Below, piece after piece: positions 17,339-26,340 of a DNA stretch of 64,000 bases. The notes below the pieces were generated by a model. It saw nothing but the letters and a program-made list of their open reading frames with translations. It did not search any database and had not been told where the DNA came from. Origin of the DNA: Sphaerisporangium siamense (GTDB lineage: Bacteria > Actinomycetota > Actinomycetes > Streptosporangiales > Streptosporangiaceae); NCBI RefSeq assembly GCF_014205275.1, contig NZ_JACHND010000001.1, positions 7,192,001-7,256,000 on the forward strand, given 5' to 3'. A program made the translations under genes and the position numbers. Positions within the stretch are counted from its first letter, which is position 1, and every line of letters starts with the position of its first letter.

Positions 17339-17366
17339 GGCCATGAATCCGCATAATCTCATGGCC
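17339..17366. promoter_or_regulatory. Perfect 8-bp dyad before the histidine kinase gene
   Basis: GGCCATGA and TCATGGCC flank a 12-nt centre (ATCCGCATAATC) about 110 bp upstream of the kinase start, next to an A/T-rich stretch (17367-17400) that is the best promoter candidate in the 301-bp gap 17175-17475. No other feature was seen in that gap. Confidence 0.45.
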
Positions 17367-17475
17367 GATCACATTTTGAGTCTCATTTTAACAAATTCGG
17401 GGACTTAACTGGATGTACCCGGAGGAAGAAAAAGGAGGGTCGCCCCCGATCAGGGCTTCCCAGGGAGTTGAGTGA

Positions 17476-18894
17476 GTGGCAGTCCACCTACGGCCCCAGT
17501 CCATCCAAGGACGCTTCACGTTGATCACGGCCATCGCGGCCCTGATCCTCTTCGCGTTGCTGGGTGCCGGGATGGCGGCCACGGCGCGGATGAAGATCCA
17601 GGACGGGATCTTCCGGGACACGCAGAACGCCGCCACCGACTGGGCCGGCTCCCTCGACCCCTCCGCCGTGCCGCAGGTGACCCACGAGAGCGGCATCGAC
17701 CTGCTCCAGCTCGTCGACTCCCACGACCGGGTGAAGGCGGCCACCGAGGCGGCGAAGGGCCTTCCGCCACTGAGCCACCTCCGTCCCCCGGAGACCAGCC
17801 GTATCAAGAACGAGATCGTGTGCACGCGGGACGACGGATGCCTTCTGGTCACCGCCGTCCGCGTCCCTCCGCTGTCGTCGCGCGTGCTGTGGGCCGGGGA
17901 ACCGCACTACGTCTTCGCGGGCAAGCCCGAGCCGCCCCTGCTGACCGCGAACCGCCTGGAGCTTCTCACCGCCGCCGCCGTCCTGCTGGCCACGGGTCTG
18001 GCGGCGTGGGTGTCCTGGTGGGTTGTGGGACGCACGCTGCGCCCCGTGGCGGCGATCCGGGCCAGGACGGCCGAGATCAGCGTCAGCGACCTGAGCCTGC
18101 GCGTGCCCGAGCCGCCAGGGGACGACGAGATCGCCCAGCTCGCCCGCACCTCCAACGAGACGCTGGCCCGCCTGGAGCAGGCGGTGGAGCAGCAGCGCCA
18201 GTTCGCCTCCCTGGTGTCGCACGAGCTGCGCTCCCCCGTCGCGGCCCTGCACGCGCACCTGGACGAGGCCCTGATGTATCCCGAGGACGTGGACACGCGG
18301 CAGACGTTCCAGAGCGCGCTGGCGGCCACCGAGCGGCTCCAGGCCATCATCGACGACATCCTGGTGCTGGCCCGCATGCGCACCACCGTGCGCTCCGGCC
18401 CCGAGCCGATCGACCTGAGCGCGCTCGTGAAGGGCGAGGCCGCCAACTGCCCGCACACCCCGCCGGTGTACACCCACCTCCTGAGCGAGATCACCGTCAT
18501 GGCCAACCGGATCTCGCTGGTCAGGGTCGTGGACAACCTGCTGGTGAACGCGCAGCGGCACGCCGAGAGCCGGGTCGACGTGACCACCGCGCGGTCGGGC
18601 GACCAGGCCGTCCTGACGGTGACGGACGACGGCGACGGCATCGCGCCGGAGGACAGGGAACGCGTCTTCGAGGCGTTCGTGCGCCTGGACGAGGGCCGCC
18701 GCCGCGACCCCGGCGGCAGCGGCCTCGGCCTGGCCATCTGCCGCGCCATCGCCTCCGCCCACCACGGCACGCTCACGATCGAGGACTCCCCGCGCGGCGC
18801 CCGCTTCGTGCTGCGCCTGCCCCTGAGGAAGACCCAGCCGATCCGCGCGCAGCGTCTCACGCTGAGACGCGACCCCGCCGCTCAGGCACGGTAG
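17476..18894 (+). CDS. Orphan sensor histidine kinase
   Basis: 472 aa. Transmembrane helices near 13-35 and 155-178 enclose a ~120-residue sensor domain with two cysteines (CTRDDGCL); then HAMP (about 178-232), HisKA with His249 in LVSHELRSP, and HATPase_c (N-box VVDNLLVNAQRHA, G1 TDDGDGIAPEDRERVFEAF, G2 GGSGLGLAICRAIA). It would autophosphorylate in response to an outside signal, but no response-regulator gene is next to it. GTG start preceded by CAGGGAG. Its 3' end overlaps the convergent TIM-barrel gene by 13 bp. Confidence 0.93.
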   Translation: MAVHLRPQSIQGRFTLITAIAALILFALLGAGMAATARMKIQDGIFRDTQNAATDWAGSLDPSAVPQVTHESGIDLLQLVDSHDRVKAATEAAKGLPPLSHLRPPETSRIKNEIVCTRDDGCLLVTAVRVPPLSSRVLWAGEPHYVFAGKPEPPLLTANRLELLTAAAVLLATGLAAWVSWWVVGRTLRPVAAIRARTAEISVSDLSLRVPEPPGDDEIAQLARTSNETLARLEQAVEQQRQFASLVSHELRSPVAALHAHLDEALMYPEDVDTRQTFQSALAATERLQAIIDDILVLARMRTTVRSGPEPIDLSALVKGEAANCPHTPPVYTHLLSEITVMANRISLVRVVDNLLVNAQRHAESRVDVTTARSGDQAVLTVTDDGDGIAPEDRERVFEAFVRLDEGRRRDPGGSGLGLAICRAIASAHHGTLTIEDSPRGARFVLRLPLRKTQPIRAQRLTLRRDPAAQAR

Positions 18895-19898
18895 GCGGTG
18901 GCCATGGCGTGGAAGACCTTCTTGGGTTCCCAGGTCATGTCCGGATAGGTCGTGCCCATGCGGCCCTCCAGGACCTTTACCACGCCGTAGGAGGCGAGGT
19001 CCAGGTCGTACCGGGGGTCCTCGCGGTGCGGGTGGCCGTAGGCGGCGAAGGTGAACCAGAACGCGGCGTCCACCCCTTCGGCCTCGAAGACGGGCAGCAG
19101 CTCGCGCAGGTAGGTCACCTGCTCGGACTCCTCGCGCCGGAAGTCGCCCGCGAGGCGGTGCGGCTCTCGCGAGCGGTCGACGACGGCCCAGGCCATGCCG
19201 CCGCGGTCGGCGGCGCCCTCGTAGGCGCAGGTGCCGAACTCGGTGACGACGACCGGCTTGCCGTGCCGGAAGTGCCGGCGCAGGGTCTTCACGTAGGTGG
19301 ACGCGGTGCGCCGGTCGCGGTAGCTGTCGACCGAGACGATGTCGAACGGCGTCCAGTCCACCCGCTCCCAGGGGCCGGAGGCGTAGGTGACCCGGCCGCC
19401 GAAGTGTTCGCGGGCGACGGCGGCGGCCTCGGCGAGGAACGCGTTCACGCCGCGGGGCACCCGCGCCAGGCGGGCCAGCCGCCATGGCCGCGTCGCGATG
19501 CCGGAGAGGTAGGCGATGCGCTCCTTGTACGTCGGGCCGGGGATCCATCCGGCCCCGAACAGGCTCAGCTCGCAGCCGAGCACGAGCACGACCTCGGCGC
19601 CCTCCGCGCGCACCTTCTCGGCGCGCCGGGCGCAGTCGGCGAAGTACGGCAGCATCTCGGCCGGGCCCATCTCGCAGGGGAACGGCGAGAACCAGACCTC
19701 CAGCCCGGCCTCGGCGGCGTGCCGGGCGGCGGTCTCCAGGCGATCGGGCAGGCCGCCGGAGACGCGGACCGCGCCGCAGTGCAGGTCCTCGGCGATGACG
19801 CGCATCTCGCGCCGGACGATCGCGGGGTCGAAGTTCTCCCGCGAGGTCGTCCCGCCGGGCAGGAAACCGGTGTCGTAGTTGATGCCTTTCACGCGCAT
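18882..19898 (-). CDS. TIM-barrel glycoside-hydrolase-like protein
   Basis: 338 aa, no signal peptide. Sequence (MRVKGINYDTGF start, GAVRVSGGLPDRLETAARHA, VVLVLGCELSLFGAGWIPGPTY, VVVTEFGTCAYEGAADRGG) fits a (beta/alpha)8 fold of clan-A type glycosidases, with GCE and TEFG as possible acid/base and nucleophile glutamates. Relatives in actinomycetes are often labelled abortive infection protein, without experimental support that I know of. Start ATG has GAAGGG upstream. Lies 46 bp after the TetR gene on the same strand, so it is probably that regulator's target. Confidence 0.75.
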   Translation of the reverse strand: MRVKGINYDTGFLPGGTTSRENFDPAIVRREMRVIAEDLHCGAVRVSGGLPDRLETAARHAAEAGLEVWFSPFPCEMGPAEMLPYFADCARRAEKVRAEGAEVVLVLGCELSLFGAGWIPGPTYKERIAYLSGIATRPWRLARLARVPRGVNAFLAEAAAVAREHFGGRVTYASGPWERVDWTPFDIVSVDSYRDRRTASTYVKTLRRHFRHGKPVVVTEFGTCAYEGAADRGGMAWAVVDRSREPHRLAGDFRREESEQVTYLRELLPVFEAEGVDAAFWFTFAAYGHPHREDPRYDLDLASYGVVKVLEGRMGTTYPDMTWEPKKVFHAMATAYRA

Positions 19899-19944
19899 GG
19901 AAAGCCCTTCGCTGATCACGTGCGGTGGCGGGCGCGCGGCCCGC

Positions 19945-20577
19945 TCACCGGGGATAGAGGTGGCCGACGCCGTTCTCCAGCAGGTCGAAGGCGTGCTCGA
20001 CGGCGCCGGCGAGGTAGGCGCCCGCGTCCGCGAGGGAGCCGCCGTCGACAAGGAACCGGAAGAAGCCGGCCTTGAGCATGAGGATGGTGCCGGTGATCTG
20101 CGCGGCCACCAGGGACGGCGTCAGGTCGCCTGGCGCGGCGCCGGCCTCGGCGGCGAGGAGGCGCGCCAGGCGGTCGCGCTGCTCGTCGAGCAGGCGGTGC
20201 ATACCGGCCAGGAGCACCGGGCTGTCCATGATCACCCGCATCCATTGGATCACCGCGCCCTCCGAGCCCAGGGCGGGCTGGGAGCCGGGGTCGGCGGCGA
20301 ACGCCCGGTAGTGGGCGCGCAACGCGCCGACGGGGGTGACGCCGGGCGGCCGTGCGGCGACGATCGGCGTGGGGTCGTCGGCGGCGGCGGACTCCAGGAT
20401 CAGCGATTCCTTGGTCGGGAAGTACTTGAAGAGGGTGACCTTGGCGACCTCGGCCGCGGCGGCGACCTCCGCCACCGTGACCGCGTCGAAGCCCCGCTCC
20501 ATGAACAGCCGCATGGCGGCCTCGCGGATCGCCTCCTTCGTGCGCCGCTTCTTGCGCTCCCGCAGCCCCTCGGTCAT
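19945..20577 (-). CDS. TetR-family transcriptional regulator
   Basis: 210 aa. N-terminal HTH from RTKEAIREAAMRLFMERGF to AEVAKVTLFKYFPTKESLI is typical TetR; the C-terminal ligand domain is unassigned. Upstream of, and probably co-transcribed with, the TIM-barrel gene; divergent from the histidine phosphatase with 120 bp between starts. Confidence 0.92.
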   Translation of the reverse strand: MTEGLRERKKRRTKEAIREAAMRLFMERGFDAVTVAEVAAAAEVAKVTLFKYFPTKESLILESAAADDPTPIVAARPPGVTPVGALRAHYRAFAADPGSQPALGSEGAVIQWMRVIMDSPVLLAGMHRLLDEQRDRLARLLAAEAGAAPGDLTPSLVAAQITGTILMLKAGFFRFLVDGGSLADAGAYLAGAVEHAFDLLENGVGHLYPR

Positions 20578-20697
20578 GCCCGCGACGCTACCGCGAAACG
20601 CTTACCGAGTTCAATCCTTAACCCGGTACAGAAATCTCCCGTGGTCCCGTGCCGCACGGACGCCTGGCGCGGCCCGGCGCGGGCATGATGGAGCGCT

Positions 20698-21294
20698 ATG
20701 GACGAACTGATACTGCTGCGGCACGGCGAGACCGAGTGGAGCCGGGACGGCCGGCACACCGGGCGGACGGACATCCCGCTCACGCCGAGGGGCGAGGAGC
20801 AGGCCCGCGCCCTCGCGTCCGCGGTGGACGGCGGCGCGCTCACGCTCGTCCTGGTGAGCCCGGCGGGCCGTGCCCGGCGCACGGCGGAGCTGGCGGGGCT
20901 GACCGGATCGGCGCCGTACGACGTCGAGCCCGCGCTGTGGGAGTGGGACTACGGCGGCTACGAGGGCGTCAGCACGCCGGACGTCAGGAAGGAGCGCCCC
21001 GGCTGGTACCTGTGGCGCGACGGAGTGGTCCCGGGGGACGCCGCGCATCCGGGCGAGACCCTGGAGCAGGTGGCCGCGCGGGCCGACGCGGTGATCGCGC
21101 GGGTCCTGCGGGTGGAGGGGAAGGTGGCGCTGGTGTCGCACGGGCACTTCCTGCGCGTGCTCACGGCCCGCTGGCTGGGGCTGTCCCCCGGTCTGGGGCG
21201 GCACTTCAAGCTGGACACAGGGACGGTGTCGGTCCTCGGCTTCGAGCGCGAGGAGCGGGCGGTGACCCTCTGGAACGCTCCCGCCCGGGGCTGA
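20698..21294 (+). CDS. Histidine phosphatase (phosphoglycerate-mutase-like)
   Basis: 198 aa. The catalytic RHGE (8-11) with the second active-site histidine in LVSHGHFLRVL identifies the histidine phosphatase superfamily branch 1; the closest annotation style is acid phosphatase/phosphoglycerate mutase GpmB-like. Dephosphorylates small phosphoesters via a phosphohistidine; substrate unknown. Confidence 0.92.
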   Translation: MDELILLRHGETEWSRDGRHTGRTDIPLTPRGEEQARALASAVDGGALTLVLVSPAGRARRTAELAGLTGSAPYDVEPALWEWDYGGYEGVSTPDVRKERPGWYLWRDGVVPGDAAHPGETLEQVAARADAVIARVLRVEGKVALVSHGHFLRVLTARWLGLSPGLGRHFKLDTGTVSVLGFEREERAVTLWNAPARG

Positions 21295-21331
21295 GCCGCG
21301 CCGGGCCCTGGCGGGGAGGGTCGCGGGGCCG

Positions 21332-21604
21332 TCAGCCGGTGATGGCGGCCGGGGGCCGGGGGCCTCGTCCGGTGAGCCATTCGAGCACTTCGCGGTGACC
21401 GCTGCGCGCGTCCTCGAAGTGACCCCAGCGCCAGTAGCGGGGCTGTTCCCTGACGCCGGTCACCCAGGTGCGGTAGGAGACGGGCGAGCGGCCGTCCTCG
21501 GTGGAGGCCGCGGACGCGACGCCGTACGTACGGATCACGACGCGGCCCCCCGGTGCGAACAGCACGTCGTCGGCGACCGGGTACAGCGTCATCTGGTCCA
21601 GCAT
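21332..21604 (-). CDS. Small conserved-looking hypothetical protein
   Basis: 90 aa, soluble, rich in aromatic residues (REQPRYWRWGHFEDARSGHREVLEWL). Good G/C third-position bias supports coding. No family recognised, no signal peptide. It sits between the phosphatase and the DUF397 gene and converges with the phosphatase. Confidence 0.6.
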   Translation of the reverse strand: MLDQMTLYPVADDVLFAPGGRVVIRTYGVASAASTEDGRSPVSYRTWVTGVREQPRYWRWGHFEDARSGHREVLEWLTGRGPRPPAAITG

Positions 21605-21737
21605 CGGGTGCCCCCACGGAACCTCTTCAGGGAAGTGGACACATCCAGTGTGCAGGAACGGCGACGGCCCCCGGTTACGCGAGGCGTGCTCTCCGGTTAA
21701 CCGGACTCGCGATGTGCGGATCTATGTAAACAGGGTG

Positions 21738-21974
21738 TTACGCGACCAGATTGTCGAACTCGCCGTCCTTGACGCCGAGCACCAGGGCCCGGATCTCGTC
21801 ACGGGTGTAGATGAGGGCCGGGCCGTCGGGGTACCTGCTGTTCCGGACGGCGACACCCCCGTCGGGAAGCTTGGCCAGCTCGACGCAGTTACCCTGCGAG
21901 TTGCTGTGAACACTCTTGCGCCACGCCACGCCGGTGAGGCTCGTGGCCGGCATTCCGTTGTACGGCTGGTTCAT
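21738..21974 (-). CDS. DUF397 protein
   Basis: 78 aa with the DUF397 signature WRKSVHSNSQGNCVELA, then GVAVRNSRYPDGPALIYTRDEI. These small proteins pair with XRE-DUF5753 regulators, and are considered toxin-antitoxin-like or regulatory partners (Scr2/Scr1 type). The ATG follows the stop of the regulator gene immediately, so the two are coupled. Confidence 0.93.
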   Translation of the reverse strand: MNQPYNGMPATSLTGVAWRKSVHSNSQGNCVELAKLPDGGVAVRNSRYPDGPALIYTRDEIRALVLGVKDGEFDNLVA

Positions 21975-22841
21975 CTAGATCTCTCTGAGTATGTCGCCGA
22001 GTATCTCGGCGGTGCCCCCGGGAGTTGTGCTCTCGATGCAGAGCTGTTCCATGGCGGTGAGGTATGGATCGATGTCCTCACGTTTGTCCAGGTAAAGGGC
22101 ACCCCACAGCTGCTCGACGTAGACCACGTCCGAAAGGTCGGACTCCGGAAAACGCAGGATGGTGAACGCTCCGCCTTCGGCCGCGTGCATGCCGAACTGG
22201 AACGGCATCACCTGCAAGGTGATGGTCGGCAGGCTCGCGACCGCCATCAGGTGTTGCAGTTGCTCGTACATGATCTCCTTGCCGCCGATGGGCCGCCGCA
22301 GGGCGGCCTCGTCGATCACGGCCCAGAGTTTCGGTCCTTCCTTACGGGTGAGACGCTCCTGCCGTTGCATGCGCAGATGCACGCGGCGCTCGATCTCCTC
22401 CTCCGGCACGTCCGGATACCCGAGCCTGATCACCGTCCGGGCGTACGCGGCCGTCTGGAGGAGGCCCGGCACGAACTGCACTTCGTAGGTGCGGATCACC
22501 GAGGCAGCCTCTTCTAGGCCGACGTACGTCGAGAACCATGTGGGGAGCAGGTCACTGTATTTGTGCCACCAACCGGGGGTGTTCGCCTCGCGGACCATCT
22601 CCAGCAGACCACGGCGATCGGCGTCGTCGTCGACCCCGTACAGCGTGAGCAGGTCTTCGACGTCACGTGTCTTGAACCCGACCCGCCCCAGCTCCATGCG
22701 GCTGATCTTGGATTCCGAGGCACGGATGTGGAAACCCGCCATCTCACGGGTGAGCCCGCGCTCCTCGCGCAGCCGCCGTAAGCTGGCGCCCAACATAATG
22801 CGCCGAACCGTTGAGCCGGAACCAGGCGGATCGATGGACAC
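21975..22841 (-). CDS. XRE-family regulator with DUF5753 domain
   Basis: 288 aa. HTH (LGASLRRLREERGLTREMAG to ESKISRMELGR) at residues ~15-55, then DUF5753 (about 100-275; VGLEEAASVIRTYEVQFVPG, QTAAYARTVI). GTG start set by GGAGG 6 nt upstream. Typical actinomycete regulator of development and secondary metabolism loci, paired here with the DUF397 gene downstream and an ATP-binding protein divergently upstream. Confidence 0.94.
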   Translation of the reverse strand: MSIDPPGSGSTVRRIMLGASLRRLREERGLTREMAGFHIRASESKISRMELGRVGFKTRDVEDLLTLYGVDDDADRRGLLEMVREANTPGWWHKYSDLLPTWFSTYVGLEEAASVIRTYEVQFVPGLLQTAAYARTVIRLGYPDVPEEEIERRVHLRMQRQERLTRKEGPKLWAVIDEAALRRPIGGKEIMYEQLQHLMAVASLPTITLQVMPFQFGMHAAEGGAFTILRFPESDLSDVVYVEQLWGALYLDKREDIDPYLTAMEQLCIESTTPGGTAEILGDILREI

Positions 22842-22934
22842 GTGCTTCCTCCGGTTGTGGACTGGTTCACAGTCTGTCAAAGATCGCGCGTGTGGTCCCC
22901 CTTCGGTTTCACTCCCAAGGCTAACCGTAGCGCT

Positions 22935-22975
22935 TGCATGCCCCCTATGCACGTGCATTCGACCTTGCACCTGCA
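22935..22975. promoter_or_regulatory. TGCA-rich repeats in xre/HATPase divergent promoter
   Basis: TGCAT..ATGCA (22935-22951), the perfect palindrome TGCACGTGCA (22948-22957) and the near-palindrome TGCACCTGCA (22966-22975), 18 bp apart, lie between the two divergent starts. Suits co-operative binding of a dimeric HTH regulator such as the adjacent XRE protein (inference). Confidence 0.5.
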
Positions 22976-23000
22976 CGGGAGTTTGCCTCATCATGATCCC

Positions 23001-23522
23001 GTGCACTCCACGGACCTGACACGTGGGCACAGTCTGTGGTCGGCCGGCGATTGGTGGCCTCCCATCGGCTGGTGGCCCCGTCCCGCTCGCGACCTCACCT
23101 CCGCCGGAGCGGCGACGTCGAGCGCGAGCTTCGTCCTGCCCCCGCGGGCGGAGTCGGTGCACGCCGCGCGCAGCTACGCCTCCGGCAGCCTGTGCGGCTG
23201 GGGCATGGGCGACATCGCCGGCGACCTGGAGCTGGTGGTCTCGGAGCTGGCCACCAACGCGCTGCGGCACGGCCTGCTGCTGGACCGGCGCGACGCCGCG
23301 CGCCGCGCCACCGAGCCGATCCGCATGTCGATGATCCGCAGGGACTCGCTGGTCACCTGCGCCTTCGCCGACCCCGGTGCGGCGCCGCCCGTCATGCGCG
23401 ACCCCTCACCGCTCGAACCCGGCGGCATGGGCCTGCACATCGTCGAGTCGATGAGCCTGCGCTGGGGCTGGCACCCCCTGCCCCCCGCGGGCAAGGTGGT
23501 CTGGGCCGTCCTCAAGAGCTGA
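23001..23522 (+). CDS. RsbW-like ATP-binding protein
   Basis: 173 aa, HATPase_c domain with N-box ELVVSELATNALRHG and G-box GGMGLHIVESMSLRWGW. Commonly found next to XRE-DUF5753/DUF397 pairs in actinomycetes, presumably part of one regulatory module. The start is uncertain: GTG 23001 is chosen because the palindromic operator lies just upstream; ATG 22947 is in frame but would place that operator inside the gene. No clear ribosome site for either. Confidence 0.82.
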   Translation: MHSTDLTRGHSLWSAGDWWPPIGWWPRPARDLTSAGAATSSASFVLPPRAESVHAARSYASGSLCGWGMGDIAGDLELVVSELATNALRHGLLLDRRDAARRATEPIRMSMIRRDSLVTCAFADPGAAPPVMRDPSPLEPGGMGLHIVESMSLRWGWHPLPPAGKVVWAVLKS

Positions 23523-23682
23523 CCCAAGAACCCCACCCGCACCGTGCGGCGCCGTACCGGCCCGGCGGTGGTTACGGAACTCACAGGTTCCGGTTCTATT
23601 CTGCTACGTCGATCCCGTGGGACCGGTGCGTTGCATTACGGTGGCCTCCTGGTGACTCCCGCGAGACCTTGAAAGAGCTGTG

Positions 23683-26064
23683 ATGGATGATCACCTGCTC
23701 GACTGGCTGGCCACGCTCGACGAAGACCGGCTCGCGCGCGTCCTGGCGGGCCGGCCCGACGCCATCGCCGCGCCGTGGCCGCGCCGCCTCGACACGCTCG
23801 CCCGGCGCTTGGGCGACACCTTCGCCGTCATGGAGGTGATGCGCGGCCTGCCGCTGCCTCCGCTGGAAATCCTTCAGGCGTGCCTCGTCATCGGCGAGCG
23901 CGCCACCGCCGACGAGCTGGCGCGCTTCCTCGGCGTCAGCACGGCGGAGGTCATGCCCTGGCTGGACGGCCTGTACGACCGGGCGCTGGCCTGGCCTGGG
24001 CGCGACGGCCGCGTCCACCTCACCTCGGCCGTCTCCCGCTGGTGGGCGGCGCCGTGCGGACTCGGCGAGCCCCTCGCCTCCTACCTGGACTCCTGGGCCG
24101 TCGACACCGAGGGCCTGCGCCGCCTGAGCCGCGCGCTCGGCCTGCCCGCGCAGGGCGGCAGGCGCCAGCTCATGGCCCGCGTCACCGCCGCGCTGTCGAA
24201 CGCCGACGCCCTGACCGGCCTGCTGCGCGACGCGCCCGACGGCACGGTCAGCCTGCTGGACGAGTTCGCCTGGGACGGCCCGGTGCGCGGCGTCATCGGC
24301 GACCGCTTCACCGCCCCCGGCACCCCGGAGAAATGGGCGGGCGACCACGGCCTGCTGTTCCGCCCGCAGTGGGACATCGCCGAGATGCCCCGCGAGGTCG
24401 CCCTGGCCCTGCGCGGCCCCGACTACCACGCCCCGTTCACCCCTGAGCCCCCGAAGCTCGGCACCGTGGCCGTCGGCGCCGAGTCCGTCGACCACGCGAT
24501 GTGCCTGGCCGCGCCGCACGCCGTCGACCGCGCCGCCGCGCTGCTGGAGAACACCGACAAGACGCCGCTGCCCCTGCTCAAGGCCGGCGGCGTCGGCGTG
24601 CGCGAGGTCCGCAGGATCGTCAAGGAGACCGGCTGCGCCGAGGACGAGGCCCGGCTGCTCCTGGAGGTCTGCGCGGTCGCCCGGCTGCTGGCCTGGGACG
24701 ACGCGGCGGGCGGCCTGGTGCCGACCAAGCGCTTCGACGCCTGGCGGCTGGAGGACGCGCCCTCGCGGCTGCGGGTGCTGCTGGCCGCCTGGTGGCGCAT
24801 GGAGCGCACCTCCCTGCGCCGCTCGGGCGGCCGCTACCCCACGGTGCTCGGCGACGACCCGTCCGGCGAGACCGTCGCCCGCATCCGCAGGGCCGTGCTG
24901 ACCACGCTGGCCACCCTCCCCGAGGACGCCGCGGTGGCCAGCGTCCCCGAGCTGGTGCAGGCCGTGCACTGGCGGGCCCCCTTGCTGGACCGCGAGCTGC
25001 TCGCCGAGTGCTGCCCGGCCGTCCTGCACGAGGCCCGGCTGCTCGGGCTGGTCGACTCCGACGCCCTGACCGCGCTCGGCCGGGCCCTGGCCGCGCTCGG
25101 CTCGGCCGCCCCCGGCGACGAGCAGGACGAGAGCGTGCCCCACGTCGAGCGCGATCCCGGCCTGGTCGAGGCGTCCGTGCACGCCCTGGCCGGGGCGCAG
25201 CGCACCGCCCTGTTCGGCGCCGACCTGACGGCCGTGGTCACCGGCCCGCCCGCCGCCGAGCTGGCCGGGCTGCTCGACCGCGCCGCCGACCGCGAGTCCC
25301 AGGGCGCCGCCTCGGTGTGGCGGTTCTCCCCCGCCAGCGTGCGGCGCGCCCTGGACTCCGGGTACACCGCGGACTCCCTCCTGGAGGACCTCGGCGCCGC
25401 CGGCACGCTCCCGCAGCCGCTGACGTACCTGGTCAAGGACGTCGCCCGCCGCTACGGCGAGGTCACGGTGACCACGGTCGGGTGCATCATCCAGGGCGCC
25501 GACCCGGCGCTGCTCGCCGAGATCGCCGCGCACCGCCGCCTGTCGCGGCTGGGGCTCCGGCTGCTCGCGCCCACCGTGCTGGCCGGGGCCGCCTCGGCCG
25601 AGCGCACGCTGGCCGCGCTGCGCGACGCCGGGTACGCGCCGGTGCCCGTGGACGACACCGGGTCGATCGCCGTCCGCCGCGAGCCGCAGGGCGGCCGGCT
25701 GATCCTGCTGCCCGGCGGCCGGGTGGCCGAGTTGGAGGAGCCCCCGCCGTTCATCCCCGACCCGCCGCCCGACCCGCGCGAGCACGCCAGGCGCCTGGTG
25801 CGCGCCGACGACGACCAGCGTCCCGCCGGGCAGACCTGGGCGGTGATCGGCCGCATGGCCACGCGCCTGCCCACCGCGCAGCAGTCGCTGCTGGGGTTCG
25901 TCGTGGACCGCGGGGTACGCGCGCTGATCACGTTGTCCGACGGGCTCACCGCGACGGTCAGTCACGGTGAGCTGCGGCGCGGCGTGCTGGACGCCTGGTG
26001 CGAGGAGGCCGGCGACTATCTGGAATTTCCGCTGCACGAGATCGCCTCGGTGACCAGCGGCTAA
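23683..26064 (+). CDS. XPB/Ssl2-type helicase-associated domain protein
   Basis: 793 aa without Walker motifs. Contains a C-terminal helicase-associated domain (about 505-770; LVEASVHALAGAQRTALFGADL, RYGEVTVTTVGCIIQGADP, LAAHRRLSRLGLRLLAPTVL-like segments) known as Helicase_C_3, and N-terminal winged-helix-like segments. In many actinobacteria a like gene lies next to an XPB-type DNA repair helicase; none is adjacent here. Possibly a DNA-repair or transcription-coupled factor, function not proven. ATG 23683 follows a GAAAGAG site; GTG 23680 is the other choice. Confidence 0.8.
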   Translation: MDDHLLDWLATLDEDRLARVLAGRPDAIAAPWPRRLDTLARRLGDTFAVMEVMRGLPLPPLEILQACLVIGERATADELARFLGVSTAEVMPWLDGLYDRALAWPGRDGRVHLTSAVSRWWAAPCGLGEPLASYLDSWAVDTEGLRRLSRALGLPAQGGRRQLMARVTAALSNADALTGLLRDAPDGTVSLLDEFAWDGPVRGVIGDRFTAPGTPEKWAGDHGLLFRPQWDIAEMPREVALALRGPDYHAPFTPEPPKLGTVAVGAESVDHAMCLAAPHAVDRAAALLENTDKTPLPLLKAGGVGVREVRRIVKETGCAEDEARLLLEVCAVARLLAWDDAAGGLVPTKRFDAWRLEDAPSRLRVLLAAWWRMERTSLRRSGGRYPTVLGDDPSGETVARIRRAVLTTLATLPEDAAVASVPELVQAVHWRAPLLDRELLAECCPAVLHEARLLGLVDSDALTALGRALAALGSAAPGDEQDESVPHVERDPGLVEASVHALAGAQRTALFGADLTAVVTGPPAAELAGLLDRAADRESQGAASVWRFSPASVRRALDSGYTADSLLEDLGAAGTLPQPLTYLVKDVARRYGEVTVTTVGCIIQGADPALLAEIAAHRRLSRLGLRLLAPTVLAGAASAERTLAALRDAGYAPVPVDDTGSIAVRREPQGGRLILLPGGRVAELEEPPPFIPDPPPDPREHARRLVRADDDQRPAGQTWAVIGRMATRLPTAQQSLLGFVVDRGVRALITLSDGLTATVSHGELRRGVLDAWCEEAGDYLEFPLHEIASVTSG

Positions 26065-26183
26065 CGCACGGAGCACCGCCACCCTCGCCCCCGGCGCGCA
26101 TGAGGGCCGTCGCTCCGGGCAAGGGGAGGGCGGGGGCCGGCACCTCCGCCGTCCTCCGCCGGTCCTAGGTCGTGGGCGGACTC

Positions 26184-26333
26184 ATGAACTTACGTCAGGC
26201 ACGGACCCCGGCGCTTCACCTGCGCCACCGCTGGCAGACGATCGAGGCGATCGGCCACGTGGTCACCCAGCGGTGCCAGATGTGCGCGCGCACCCGCGTG
26301 CGGGTGAGATCCGGCCCGCTGCCGGTGCGGTGA
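26184..26333 (+). CDS. Possible 49-residue zinc-ribbon-like protein
   Basis: Short frame with HRWQTIEAIGHVVTQRCQMC, one CxxC pair and a basic tail. Third codon TTA. The ribosome site is weak (GGGCGGA). Plausible but unproven; it lies alone between the helicase-associated gene and the convergent acylase gene. Confidence 0.35.
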   Translation: MNLRQARTPALHLRHRWQTIEAIGHVVTQRCQMCARTRVRVRSGPLPVR

Positions 26334-26340
26334 GACGCCG

